Origin: Lachnospiraceae bacterium
GTDB taxonomy: Bacteria; Bacillota; Clostridia; Lachnospirales; Lachnospiraceae
Direction of reading: 5' to 3'
DNA length: 12,793 nucleotides
NCBI GenBank assembly: GCA_900752065.1
Contig: CAADTT010000043.1
Span: 1 to 12,793 of the forward strand
The notes beneath the pieces are model-generated. The model made no database searches, had not been told where the DNA came from, and saw only the letters and a program-made list of their open reading frames with translations. Each line of letters opens with the position of its first letter. Within the stretch, counting starts at the first letter, position 1. The position numbers and the translations under genes were made by a program. This document shows positions 7,009 through 12,752 of the stretch, piece after piece.

Positions 7009-7623
7009 CTAACTATGTATATTTTTCGCACGCCGATATTCCCGCATATTACGGTAAAAGGTTGCCTTGCTCATATGACATTGCCGGAGAACCTGATCCA
7101 GAGATATCGTTTTGTTTTGCCAGTTTTCCAGAAGTTCGGGAAAGTCATCGGGGACGGGCAGCTTCGGCCGCCCGAATTTCACGCCATTTGCTTTGGCGGC
7201 GGCAATCCCCTGTTCCTGACGCTTTTTGATGTTTGTCCGTTCTGATTCAGCAACGAAGGATAAAATCTGCAGCACCAGATCCGCGATAAACGTCCCCATA
7301 AGGTCTTTCCCGTTTCGGGTATCAAGGAGCGGCATATCAATTACACAAATATCAATACCTATCTCCTTGGTAAGGATCCGCCATTGATTTTGAATTTCCT
7401 CATAATTCCGTCCGAGGCGGTCGATACTCAGGACGTAGAGAAAATCACCCTTTTTAACAGTTTTTACCAGTTTCGAGTATTGCGGTCTGTGAAAGTCCTT
7501 TCCGGATTGCTTGTCCAGATAGATGTGTGCTTCCGGCACATTCTTTTCCCGCATAGCGATGATCTGCCTGTCTGCGTTCTGATCGGTTGCAGAGACGCGT
7601 GCATATCCATAAATATTTCCCAT
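7009..7623 (-). CDS. small serine recombinase (resolvase/invertase family)
   Basis: A 204-residue site-specific recombinase of the Tn3 resolvase/Hin invertase type. The catalytic serine is S11 in YGYARVSATDQN. Further conserved features are the DKQSGKDFHRPQ region, LSIDRLGRNYEE (active-site Arg) and the long E helix region ending FVAESERTNIKKRQEQGIAAAKANG; GRPK begins the DNA-binding tail, with a C-terminal helix-turn-helix (about 170-195, SKATFYRNM). All expected parts are present and length is normal, so it should be active. AGGAGG at 7631-7636 is 7 nt before the ATG. It is convergent with the ABC operon. No transposase or partner is nearby; upstream lie palindromic modules and 133-bp direct repeats. 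It could be a resolvase left by a mobile element, or an invertase; no inversion sites were identified. Confidence 0.92.
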   Translation of the reverse strand: MGNIYGYARVSATDQNADRQIIAMREKNVPEAHIYLDKQSGKDFHRPQYSKLVKTVKKGDFLYVLSIDRLGRNYEEIQNQWRILTKEIGIDICVIDMPLLDTRNGKDLMGTFIADLVLQILSFVAESERTNIKKRQEQGIAAAKANGVKFGRPKLPVPDDFPELLENWQNKTISLDQVLRQCHMSKATFYRNMREYRRAKNIHS

Positions 7624-7668
7624 ATAAATTCCTCCTGATATAAATATGCGTTTTCTGATATGATGATG

Positions 7669-7795
7669 TTAGGGTCAAAAGATACCAGACGAATTGTTCC
7701 GCACTTCGTGCTTTCGCAATTCTGCAAAAAATTCGGAATCCGCGGGTCTCCTTCTACGCTCCGCTTCGGCCGGTGCCTGGCGCTCAGGACCCTAA
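7669..7795. repeat. palindromic module bounded by TTAGGGTC / GACCCTAA
   Basis: TTAGGGTC (7669-7676) and GACCCTAA (7788-7795) are exact inverted copies. Between them lies a hairpin with outer arms GAATTG (7691-7696) and CAATTC (7717-7722) and inner arms GCAC/GTGC. A similar hairpin (GGATTG...CAATCC with GTGC/GCAC) occurs at 7950-7981. I see no gene on the plus strand here. Confidence 0.5.
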
Positions 7796-7900
7796 AAATA
7801 CCTCAAATCCGCTCATTTTTCTACGAAAAATGGCTGCTTTTCGGTGTTTTGCGGTCCTCATGGACACAAAAACGTATGCAAGCATCCGTTTTGTGTCCAT
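7784..7900 (-). CDS. putative small basic protein, repeat copy A
   Basis: On the minus strand ATG at 7900 opens a 38-codon frame ending in TGA at 7784-7786. The product begins MDTKRMLAYVFVSMRTAKHR and is strongly basic, with Lys/Arg clusters at 15-21 and 26-28. The first 37 residues are identical to those of copy B. AAGGGA lies 3 nt before the ATG, which is closer than usual. Both base differences between the copies inside this frame are synonymous (Ser TCC/TCT, Val GTA/GTG). No family recognised. The frame also overlaps strong palindromes, so a structured RNA or non-coding repeat is a real alternative. Confidence 0.25.
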   Translation of the reverse strand: MDTKRMLAYVFVSMRTAKHRKAAIFRRKMSGFEVFLGS

Positions 7901-7923
7901 TTGTCCCTTGTCTCATACAATAA
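7791..7923. repeat. 133-bp direct repeat, copy A
   Basis: Matches 7980-8112 at 130 of 133 positions, with a constant offset of 189 bp. Contains the inverted pair CATTTTTC/GAAAAATG and a larger imperfect palindrome with arms GGACACAAAA and TTTTGTGTCC around a GTATGCAAGCAT centre. The 56 bp between the copies are not duplicated. Confidence 0.9.
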
Positions 7924-7945
7924 GTTGCCGACAAATGGGCTGAGA

Positions 7946-8089
7946 CTACGGATTGCTCCGTGCTTTGCACTCTCGCAATCCTAAAAACACCTCAAATCCG
8001 CTCATTTTTCTACGAAAAATGGCTGCTTTTCGGTGTTTTGCGGTCCTCATAGACACAAAAACGTATGCAAGCATCCGTTTTGTGTCCAT
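7946..8089 (-). CDS. putative small basic protein, repeat copy B
   Basis: ATG at 8089 on the minus strand opens a 47-codon frame ending in TAG at 7946-7948. Residues 1-37 match copy A; residues 38-47 (LRECKARSNP) come from the palindromic spacer between the repeats. It has the same upstream AAGGGA. It lies upstream of copy A and of the recombinase on the same strand, and is divergent from thrS. No homologue recognised and no clear promoter seen, so this is a candidate only. Confidence 0.25.
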   Translation of the reverse strand: MDTKRMLAYVFVSMRTAKHRKAAIFRRKMSGFEVFLGLRECKARSNP

Positions 8090-8112
8090 TTGTCCCTTGT
8101 CTCATATAATAA
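7980..8112. repeat. 133-bp direct repeat, copy B
   Basis: Second copy of the repeat. The three differences from copy A are at 7989, 8052 and 8105. The copy ends 56 bp before the thrS -35 box. Confidence 0.9.
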
Positions 8113-8168
8113 TGGTATAGCTAAAACCTGAGAGGGTGAAACATAAAGAAAATCCCCCCATCAAGCGA

Positions 8169-8195
8169 TTGACAAATTTTTTCCGGTGTTATAAT
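8169..8195 (+). promoter_or_regulatory. thrS promoter
   Basis: TTGACA at 8169-8174 and TATAAT at 8190-8195, both perfect consensus, with a short 15-bp spacer. TG at 8187-8188 makes an extended -10 (TGTTATAAT), which may compensate. Transcription is expected near 8202, giving a leader of about 257 nt. Confidence 0.85.
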
Positions 8196-8201
8196 CAGGG
8201 A

Positions 8202-8437
8202 TAGATACAGACAACACGTTGACGAGACGAGTAGGATGCGGAAGAATCCAGAGAGAGGCGCATATGGTGGAAGCGCTTTATATCGGAAACATCTGAAGAC
8301 CATCTCTGAGCGGCCCTAATCCGGTCCGGTGATTCCGTTATCATCATGAATGAGTGGTTTGAATAGAACAAGCAGGGTGGAACCGCGATGAAACATCGTC
8401 CCTTTCTGTGCAGTGATGCATGGAAAGGGATTTTTTT
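8202..8437 (+). promoter_or_regulatory. T-box leader (threonine) of thrS
   Basis: The T-box sequence AGGGTGGAACCGCG is at 8374-8387. Upstream is a long stem I region with a GACGAG-rich start and the distal AGAGAGGCGC...GGTGGAAGCGC elements. The probable specifier codon is ACC (Thr) at 8299-8301 in GAAGACCATCTCTGAG. AGGG of the T-box (8374-8377) can pair with CCCT (8400-8403), which is part of the terminator stem, so the two folds exclude each other. Uncharged tRNA-Thr should stabilise the antiterminator and let thrS be transcribed. Confidence 0.9.
8399..8437 (+). terminator. T-box controlled terminator
   Basis: TCCCTTTC (8399-8406) pairs with GAAAGGGA (8423-8430), with TGCA/TGCA pairing above it. 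TTTTTTT follows at 8431-8437. It ends 21 bp before the thrS start codon. Confidence 0.92.
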
Positions 8438-8458
8438 AATGTGAAGGAGGAAATCAAA

Positions 8459-10384
8459 ATGATTATTACCTTGAAAGATGGAAGCAAAAAAGAATATGCC
8501 GGGAGTAAGTCCGTGTATGAGATTGCAGCAGATATCAGCGAAGGGCTGGCGAGGGCGGCATGTGCGGGCGAAGTGAATGGAGAGACGGTGGATCTGCGCA
8601 CGGTGATCGACTATGACTGTGAGCTGAATATCCTGACGGCGGGCGACCCGGAAGGGCTGGCGGCTTACCGTCATACGGCATCGCATATTATGGCGCAGGC
8701 GGTAAAGCGTCTTTATCCGGATGCGAAGCTTGCCATCGGGCCGTCCATCGCAGACGGATTTTACTACGATATGGACAGGGAGACGCCTTTTACCGCCCAG
8801 GATCTGGAGAAGATCGAAGCGGAGATGAAGAAGATCGTGAAGGAAAATCTTCCCATCGAACGGTTCACGAAGCCGAGGGAGGAAGCGATTGCATTTATGA
8901 AGGAACGTCAGGAACCTTATAAGGTGGAGTTGATCGAGGATCTGCCGGAGGATGCCGAGATCAGCTTTTACCGGCAGGGAGAGTTCGTGGATCTCTGTGC
9001 GGGGCCTCATCTGATGAGCACGAAGCCTGTGAAAGCATTTAAACTCACCAGTCTGGCGGGCGCATACTGGAGAGGAAATGAGCACAACAAGATGTTGACG
9101 CGTATCTACGGGACAGCTTTCGGAAAGAAAGCAGAGCTGGATGAATATCTGACCATGCTGGAGGAAGCAAAGAAGCGTGACCACAGAAAGCTGGGAAAGG
9201 AACTGGGACTGTTCATGATGCATGATGCGGGCCCCGGATTCCCTTTCTTTCTGCCTAAGGGCATGGTGCTGAAAAATACGCTGCTGGATTACTGGCATGA
9301 GCTGCATGAAAGAAATGGCTATCAGGAGATTTCCACTCCGGTTATCTTAAACAGAAGCCTCTGGGAAACTTCCGGACACTGGGATCACTACAAAGAAAAT
9401 ATGTACACTACTGTGATCGATGAACAGGATTACGCAGTGAAGCCCATGAACTGTCCGGGAGGTGTGCTGGTTTACCAGTCAGAGCCCCGCTCCTACAGGG
9501 ATCTGCCGCTGCGGCTTGGGGAGCTGGGACTGGTTCACAGACATGAAAAGTCGGGACAGCTTCACGGTCTGATGCGTGTGCGCTGCTTTACCCAGGACGA
9601 CGCCCATATTTTCATGACACCGGAGCAGATCAGAGATGAGATCAAGGGCGTGGCAAGGCTGATTGATGAAGTGTACAGCCTGTTTGGTTTTAAATACCAT
9701 GTGGAACTGTCCACCCGTCCGGAGGACAGCATGGGAAGTGATGAGGACTGGGAGATGGCGACAGATGCCCTCAGAGGAGCCCTGGATGATCTGGGACTGG
9801 ACTATGCGGTGAATGAGGGAGACGGCGCTTTCTACGGTCCGAAGATTGACTTTCATTTGCAGGATTCCATCGGAAGGACCTGGCAGTGCGGAACCATTCA
9901 GCTTGATTTCCAGCTTCCGCTGCGGTTTGGACTGGAATATATCGGGGCGGATGGAGAAAAGCACAGACCGATCATGATCCACCGTGTGGCATTCGGTTCC
10001 ATCGAGCGGTTTATCGGTATCCTGATCGAACATTTTGCAGGGGCATTCCCCACCTGGCTGGCGCCTGTGCAGGTGCGTGTGCTTCCGATTTCTGAAAAAT
10101 ATATGGACTATGCGGAGAAAGTGCTGGATGCGCTGAAAGTGGCGGGAATCCGTGCGGAGATCGATAACCGCAGCGAGAAGATCGGCTATAAGATCCGTGA
10201 GGCGCGTCTTGCAAAGGTGCCGTACATGCTGATCGCCGGAGCGAAGGAGGAGGAAGAAGGACTGGTATCTGTAAGGAGTCGTTTCGCCGGGGACGAAGGG
10301 CCAAAAGAGCTGGAGACATTTATTGCTGAAATAAAAAAGGAAATTTCAGGAAAAGTAATCCGTGAAACAGAAATAACGGAATAA
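8459..10384 (+). CDS. thrS: threonyl-tRNA synthetase
   Basis: A 641-residue class II synthetase that charges tRNA-Thr in the cytoplasm. In order: TGS domain (1-60); editing domain with H72, H76 (HTASH), C180 and H184 (CAGPH), which removes mischarged Ser; catalytic core (about 240-530) with zinc ligands C332 (NCPGG), H383 (DDAH) and the His of the IMIHR segment, motif 2 (HRHEKSGQLHGLMRVRCF) and motif 3 (GSIERFIGILIEH); and the C-terminal anticodon-binding domain (about 540-641). All key residues are present. ATG 8459 is chosen because AAGGAGG (8444-8450) lies 8 nt upstream; the frame opens earlier at 8420, but that ATG is inside the terminator stem. It is controlled by the T-box. No terminator is evident before the DUF1540 gene, so some read-through is likely. 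Confidence 0.98.
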   Translation: MIITLKDGSKKEYAGSKSVYEIAADISEGLARAACAGEVNGETVDLRTVIDYDCELNILTAGDPEGLAAYRHTASHIMAQAVKRLYPDAKLAIGPSIADGFYYDMDRETPFTAQDLEKIEAEMKKIVKENLPIERFTKPREEAIAFMKERQEPYKVELIEDLPEDAEISFYRQGEFVDLCAGPHLMSTKPVKAFKLTSLAGAYWRGNEHNKMLTRIYGTAFGKKAELDEYLTMLEEAKKRDHRKLGKELGLFMMHDAGPGFPFFLPKGMVLKNTLLDYWHELHERNGYQEISTPVILNRSLWETSGHWDHYKENMYTTVIDEQDYAVKPMNCPGGVLVYQSEPRSYRDLPLRLGELGLVHRHEKSGQLHGLMRVRCFTQDDAHIFMTPEQIRDEIKGVARLIDEVYSLFGFKYHVELSTRPEDSMGSDEDWEMATDALRGALDDLGLDYAVNEGDGAFYGPKIDFHLQDSIGRTWQCGTIQLDFQLPLRFGLEYIGADGEKHRPIMIHRVAFGSIERFIGILIEHFAGAFPTWLAPVQVRVLPISEKYMDYAEKVLDALKVAGIRAEIDNRSEKIGYKIREARLAKVPYMLIAGAKEEEEGLVSVRSRFAGDEGPKELETFIAEIKKEISGKVIRETEITE

Positions 10385-10446
10385 GCGTGAATATTCTTCT
10401 GATAATGGCAGATACTATACTGACCAAATAAAAGGAGGTATGGATT

Positions 10447-10758
10447 ATGCCATTATTAGTTTGTTCTGCACAGAGCTGTGTGTATAACGATGGAATGTAC
10501 TGCAGCAAGGGAGATATCCTGGTAGGAGGCGAGAAGGCCGAGACGTCCTGTGAAACCTGCTGTACCAGCTTTAAGGAGCGCAGTAGCATGAATGGAAAGA
10601 GCTCCATGGGTACTCCGTCCCAGAAGATTGACGTAGCTTGTGAGGCTTGTGAATGCAAATACAATAAGAATAGAGTCTGTGATGCAGGAAAGATTGACAT
10701 TTCCGGTGTATCCGCATGCAAGAGCGAGCAGACGGAGTGCAGCACCTTCCAGAAGTAG
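10447..10758 (+). CDS. small Cys-rich protein with two DUF1540 repeats
   Basis: A 103-residue protein with twelve cysteines in two similar halves: C6, C11, C19, C35, C38, C39 and C65, C68, C70, C78, C91, C98. Each half resembles a DUF1540 unit (C...C.YN...C..G.I.V.G...C..C..F), a probable metal-binding module of unknown function common in Clostridia. The two halves are joined by a Ser/Gly/Met-rich linker at about 45-60. There is no signal peptide. AAGGAGGT (10432-10439) is 7 nt before the ATG. It starts 62 bp after thrS; TATACT at 10416-10421 might be a -10 box, but no good -35 is seen. A terminator follows. Confidence 0.85.
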   Translation: MPLLVCSAQSCVYNDGMYCSKGDILVGGEKAETSCETCCTSFKERSSMNGKSSMGTPSQKIDVACEACECKYNKNRVCDAGKIDISGVSACKSEQTECSTFQK

Positions 10759-10765
10759 AAAAGAA

Positions 10766-10799
10766 CGGCGCATGAGAGGATGTTTCATGCGCCGCTTTT
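10766..10799 (+). terminator. intrinsic terminator of the DUF1540 gene
   Basis: CGGCGCATGA (10766-10775) and TCATGCGCCG (10785-10794) form a perfect 10-bp stem with a 9-nt loop, followed by CTTTT. Confidence 0.88.
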
Positions 10800-10828
10800 G
10801 TCAAAATACTTTCTACACGCAGCCGGAG

Positions 10829-11041
10829 CCATTACTGGTTACTATCCACAGCCCCTCCACACTGCATTCGCAATCCCGCACGCTGCCGCGTGCTTTCTCG
10901 CCCTTACGGGCTAAGATTGCTCATTTGGTGGAGGTTTCTACTTCGCAGTCAGATTTGGAGAATTCAATCAGTCGCTTACGTGCAAGCACGACGCGCCTGA
11001 TTGAATTCTCCAAATCGGCTGTGAATAGTAACCAGTAATGG
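10829..11041. mobile_element. 213-bp palindromic MITE-like element
   Basis: The ends 10829-10853 and 11017-11041 are inverted copies over 25 bp with one mismatch (outer bases CCATTACTGG...). Inside, 10953-10970 and 10998-11015 are a perfect 18-bp inverted pair, and GCAATC (10868-10873) with GATTGC (10914-10919) encloses further small palindromes (GCACG...CGTGC, GCCCTTACGGGC). No transposase gene is present and I see no target-site duplication. The element ends 21 bp before the infC -35 box. Reading frames across it on both strands are products of the symmetry. Confidence 0.7.
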
Positions 11042-11061
11042 GATAAAATTTGAGAAAACAG

Positions 11062-11090
11062 TTGACAGAGAAAAGAAACTATGATAGAGT
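11062..11090 (+). promoter_or_regulatory. promoter of the infC-rpmI-rplT operon
   Basis: TTGACA at 11062-11067 is a perfect -35. With a 17-bp spacer the -10 is TAGAGT (11085-11090), preceded by TG at 11082-11083 (extended -10). The overlapping TATGAT (11080-11085) would leave only 12 bp. The start is expected near 11097. Confidence 0.7.
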
Positions 11091-11096
11091 AACAAA

Positions 11097-11306
11097 GGTT
11101 AAAAGAAAGAAGAGTATCCGCTCTCACCACAGCGCGATCGTGCGACTCTGGTTCATATGGAACATAGGGATTCTATGGGGATATTATGAGTGGATAGTCT
11201 GTCTGTCCACTCTTTTTGAGTTGCAAGAAATCCAAAAAGGAGCTGCCAGCGGCAGGTTCTGCGGGTGAGGAAAGAGAAATTAAGTGTTTGATGGAGGTGC
11301 ACGGCT
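11097..11306 (+). promoter_or_regulatory. L20-type leader with transcription attenuator
   Basis: A leader of about 210 nt before infC. TATCCGCTC (11115-11123) can pair with GAGTGGATA (11188-11196) over 9 bp with one G-U, forming an antiterminator that uses the 5' arm of the terminator at 11188-11217. Small hairpins lie between them (CATAG 11163-11167 with CTATG 11172-11176). In B. subtilis, L20 binds the infC leader and causes premature termination; the same logic is inferred here from position and architecture. After the attenuator comes a GCTGCC...GGCAGG hairpin at about 11238-11260. Confidence 0.8.
11188..11217 (+). terminator. attenuator in the infC leader
   Basis: GAGTGGA (11188-11194) pairs with TCCACTC (11206-11212) around an 11-nt loop, and TTTTT follows at 11213-11217. 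It lies 89 nt before the infC start codon, so it must be bypassed for expression. Confidence 0.85.
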
Positions 11307-11816
11307 ATTAGCGAATTAATGATTAACGAGCAGATCAGAGACAGGGAAATCCGCCTGATTGGAGAGAATGGTGAGCAGTTAGGTATTATGTCTGCGAGAG
11401 AAGCGATGAAGATCGCTCAGGAAGCGGAACTGGATTTAGTGAAGATCGCTCCTACTGCAAAACCGCCGGTTTGCAAGATTATCGATTACGGAAAGTATCG
11501 TTATGAACTGGCGAGAAAAGAAAAGGAAGCAAAGAAGAAACAGAAGATCATTGAAGTGAAGGAAGTGCGTCTTTCACCGAACATCGACAGTAACGATCTG
11601 AATACAAAGATCAGCGCTGCCAGAAAGTTCATCCAGAAAGGAAATAAGGTCAAGGTAACGCTCAGGTTCCGAGGCCGTGAGATGGCTCATATGAATGCCA
11701 GCCGTCATATCCTGGATGATTTCGCAAAGGAGCTGGCAGACATTGCAGTTGTAGATAAGCCGTCGAAGGTAGAAGGCAGAAGCATTGTGATGTTTTTAAC
11801 GGAGAAGCGTTCATAA
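11307..11816 (+). CDS. infC: translation initiation factor IF-3 (ATT start)
   Basis: IF-3 binds the 30S subunit, prevents joining of 50S and checks start codon choice. The protein has the N-terminal domain (INEQIRDREIRLIGENGEQLG...), the Lys-rich linker helix (RYELARKEKEAKKKQK) and the C-terminal domain (EVRLSPNIDSNDLNTKISAARKFIQKGNKVKVTLRFRGREM). The start is taken as ATT at 11307, not ATG 11319: GGAGG at 11293-11297 is 9 nt from ATT but 21 nt from the ATG, and the frame between encodes SEL, giving the usual IF-3 N terminus. ATT starts are known for infC in E. coli and B. subtilis and allow IF-3 to limit its own translation. The product from ATT has 169 residues. First gene of the operon. 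Confidence 0.95.
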   Translation: MSELMINEQIRDREIRLIGENGEQLGIMSAREAMKIAQEAELDLVKIAPTAKPPVCKIIDYGKYRYELARKEKEAKKKQKIIEVKEVRLSPNIDSNDLNTKISAARKFIQKGNKVKVTLRFRGREMAHMNASRHILDDFAKELADIAVVDKPSKVEGRSIVMFLTEKRS

Positions 11817-11910
11817 GACGATTCATGTTAAAAGACTGCTGCTGATCCGGGACTCTCTTATTCCGGATGGCGCAGATAGATCAACATACAAATAAGGAGG
11901 AACATATACC

Positions 11911-12108
11911 ATGCCAAAAATGAAAACAAACAGAGCCGCTGCAAAGCGTTTCAAAAAAACAGGTACAGGCCAGTTAAAGAGAAATAAAGCTTACAAGAGC
12001 CATATCTTAACAAAGAAATCTACCAAGAGGAAGAGAAACCTGAGAAAAGCAACGATTACCGATGCTACAAATGTAAAGAACATGAAGAAGATTTTACCGT
12101 ATTTATAA
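11911..12108 (+). CDS. rpmI: 50S ribosomal protein L35
   Basis: A 65-residue, highly basic protein with the standard L35 features: MPKMKTNRAAAKRFKKTGTG at the N terminus, SHILTKKSTKRKRNLRKAT in the middle and MKKILPYL at the C terminus. Length is normal. It is a component of the large ribosomal subunit. AAGGAGG at 11895-11901 is the ribosome binding site. The 94-bp gap after infC has a weak inverted repeat (ATCCGG...CCGGAT) and no T-run, so it is not a terminator. Second gene of the infC operon, expected to follow the leader attenuator. Confidence 0.98.
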   Translation: MPKMKTNRAAAKRFKKTGTGQLKRNKAYKSHILTKKSTKRKRNLRKATITDATNVKNMKKILPYL

Positions 12109-12133
12109 GATCAGGCGAAGGAGGATTTAAGAA

Positions 12134-12490
12134 ATGGCAAGAATTAAAGGCGGCATGAACGCTAAGAAAAAGCACAATAGAACGTTAAAACTGGCAAAAG
12201 GTTACAGAGGTGCCCGCTCCAAACAGTACAGAGTAGCAAAACAGTCTGTTATGAGAGCGCTCACAAGCTCATATGCAGGAAGAAAGCAGAGAAAGCGTCA
12301 GTTCAGACAGTTATGGATCGCACGAATCAACGCTGCTGCACGGATCAACGGTCTGAGCTACAGCAAATTTATGTACGGACTGAAGCTGGCAGGTGTTGAG
12401 ATGAACAGAAAGGTTCTGGCTGACATGGCTGTGAACGATGCACAGGGATTTGCAACACTGGCAGAGCTGGCTAAGAGCAAGCTTGCATAA
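12134..12490 (+). CDS. rplT: 50S ribosomal protein L20
   Basis: A 118-residue basic protein matching L20 throughout: MARIKGGMNAKKKHNRTLKL, then KGYRGARSKQYRVAKQSVMRAL, the segment RKRQFRQLWIARINAAAR and a C-terminal globular half (YSKFMYGLKLAGVEMNRKVLADMA). L20 binds 23S rRNA early in assembly of the large subunit; its C-terminal half also recognises operon mRNA in E. coli and B. subtilis. It is therefore the likely ligand of the leader at 11097-11306. AAGGAGG starts 15 nt before the ATG. It lies 25 bp after rpmI and is the last gene of the operon. Confidence 0.98.
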   Translation: MARIKGGMNAKKKHNRTLKLAKGYRGARSKQYRVAKQSVMRALTSSYAGRKQRKRQFRQLWIARINAAARINGLSYSKFMYGLKLAGVEMNRKVLADMAVNDAQGFATLAELAKSKLA

Positions 12491-12512
12491 AGAAAATCAG
12501 CATATATTATAG

Positions 12513-12543
12513 AAGAGGAGCTGCCGCATGGCAGCTCCTCTTT
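12513..12543 (+). terminator. terminator of the infC-rpmI-rplT operon
   Basis: AAGAGGAGCTGCC (12513-12525) and GGCAGCTCCTCTT (12530-12542) form a perfect 13-bp stem with a GCAT loop. The T-tract is short (TTT), but the stem is very stable. Confidence 0.8.
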
Positions 12544-12554
12544 AGCGTCTGAGC

Positions 12555-12612
12555 ATGCAAGAAAGGGCGCCGCACCGAAGGCGTACCTTGGTAGTAGCGC
12601 CCTTTCTTGCAT
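12555..12612. repeat. perfect 16-bp inverted repeat hairpin (repeat family)
   Basis: ATGCAAGAAAGGGCGC (12555-12570) is exactly complementary to 12597-12612. The loop holds a second imperfect pair (ACCGAAGG with CCTTGGT). The arm is the same as in the hairpin at 6936-6975. It is not followed by a good T-run, so it may be a dispersed palindromic repeat rather than a terminator. Confidence 0.75.
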
Positions 12613-12625
12613 TGTTTGCCTGAAC

Positions 12626-12666
12626 AAAAAAGCTGAAAGCCTGTAATCAAGCTTTCAGCTTTTTTT
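12626..12666. terminator. bidirectional terminator between rplT and tRNA-Leu
   Basis: AGCTGAAAGC (12631-12640) and GCTTTCAGCT (12651-12660) form a perfect 10-bp stem. TTTTTT follows on the plus strand (12661-12666) and AAAAA precedes it, giving a T-run on the minus strand. It ends 3 bp from the 3' end of the tRNA gene, so it serves that gene and backs up the rplT terminator. Confidence 0.88.
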
Positions 12667-12668
12667 CC

Positions 12669-12752
12669 TGCGGAAGATGGGACTTGAACCCACACGGTAT
12701 TGCTACCACAGGCACCTGAAGCCTGCGCGTCTGCCAATTCCGCCACTTCCGC
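12669..12752 (-). tRNA. tRNA-Leu (anticodon CAG)
   Basis: Reverse complement gives an 84-nt class II tRNA. The acceptor arms are GCGGAAG and CTTCCGC with discriminator A. The D arm is GGCGGAATTGGCAGACGC, the anticodon loop TTCAGGT has CAG (complement of 12716-12718), there is a long variable arm TGGTAGCAATACCG, and the T loop is GGTTCAAGTCC. CCA is not encoded (the next bases are GGA) and must be added. A possible -10 box, TATGAT, is at 12785-12790 on the minus strand; the -35 would lie outside the window. Confidence 0.96.

Noticed and set aside
7660..7923. Plus-strand 87-codon frame in the repeat region
   Set aside because: No ribosome binding site, runs through palindromes, and the copies are better explained by the minus-strand frame with synonymous differences.
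7895..7946. Possible pseudoknot (7895-7905 with 7930-7940, and 7910-7915 with 7941-7946)
   Set aside because: The third connecting loop would be zero nucleotides across an 11-bp stem, which is not feasible. The pairings more likely compete or are left over from repeat structure.
7791..8112. CRISPR array
   Set aside because: Only two copies, each 133 bp, with one 56-bp gap, and no cas genes. This does not fit repeat-spacer structure.
6991..8130. Terminal inverted repeats around the recombinase island (GTTTTAC near 6996 versus GCTAAAAC near 8121)
   Set aside because: The match is only about six bases and not at clear element borders, so I do not claim a defined insertion.
8420..8458. Upstream ATG for thrS at 8420
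   Set aside because: It lies within the terminator stem of the T-box and lacks a ribosome binding site. ATG 8459 has AAGGAGG at proper distance and gives the standard TGS domain start.
8195..9307. Long minus-strand open frame (370 codons) opposite thrS
   Set aside because: It is antisense to a certain thrS gene and crosses its T-box leader. Composition is His/Arg/Leu-rich as expected for a shadow frame, with no ribosome binding site or family match.
10640..11130. Open frames on both strands across the palindromic element (132 and 69 codons)
   Set aside because: They arise from the inverted repeat itself: similar peptides appear on both strands. They also cross a terminator and the infC promoter.
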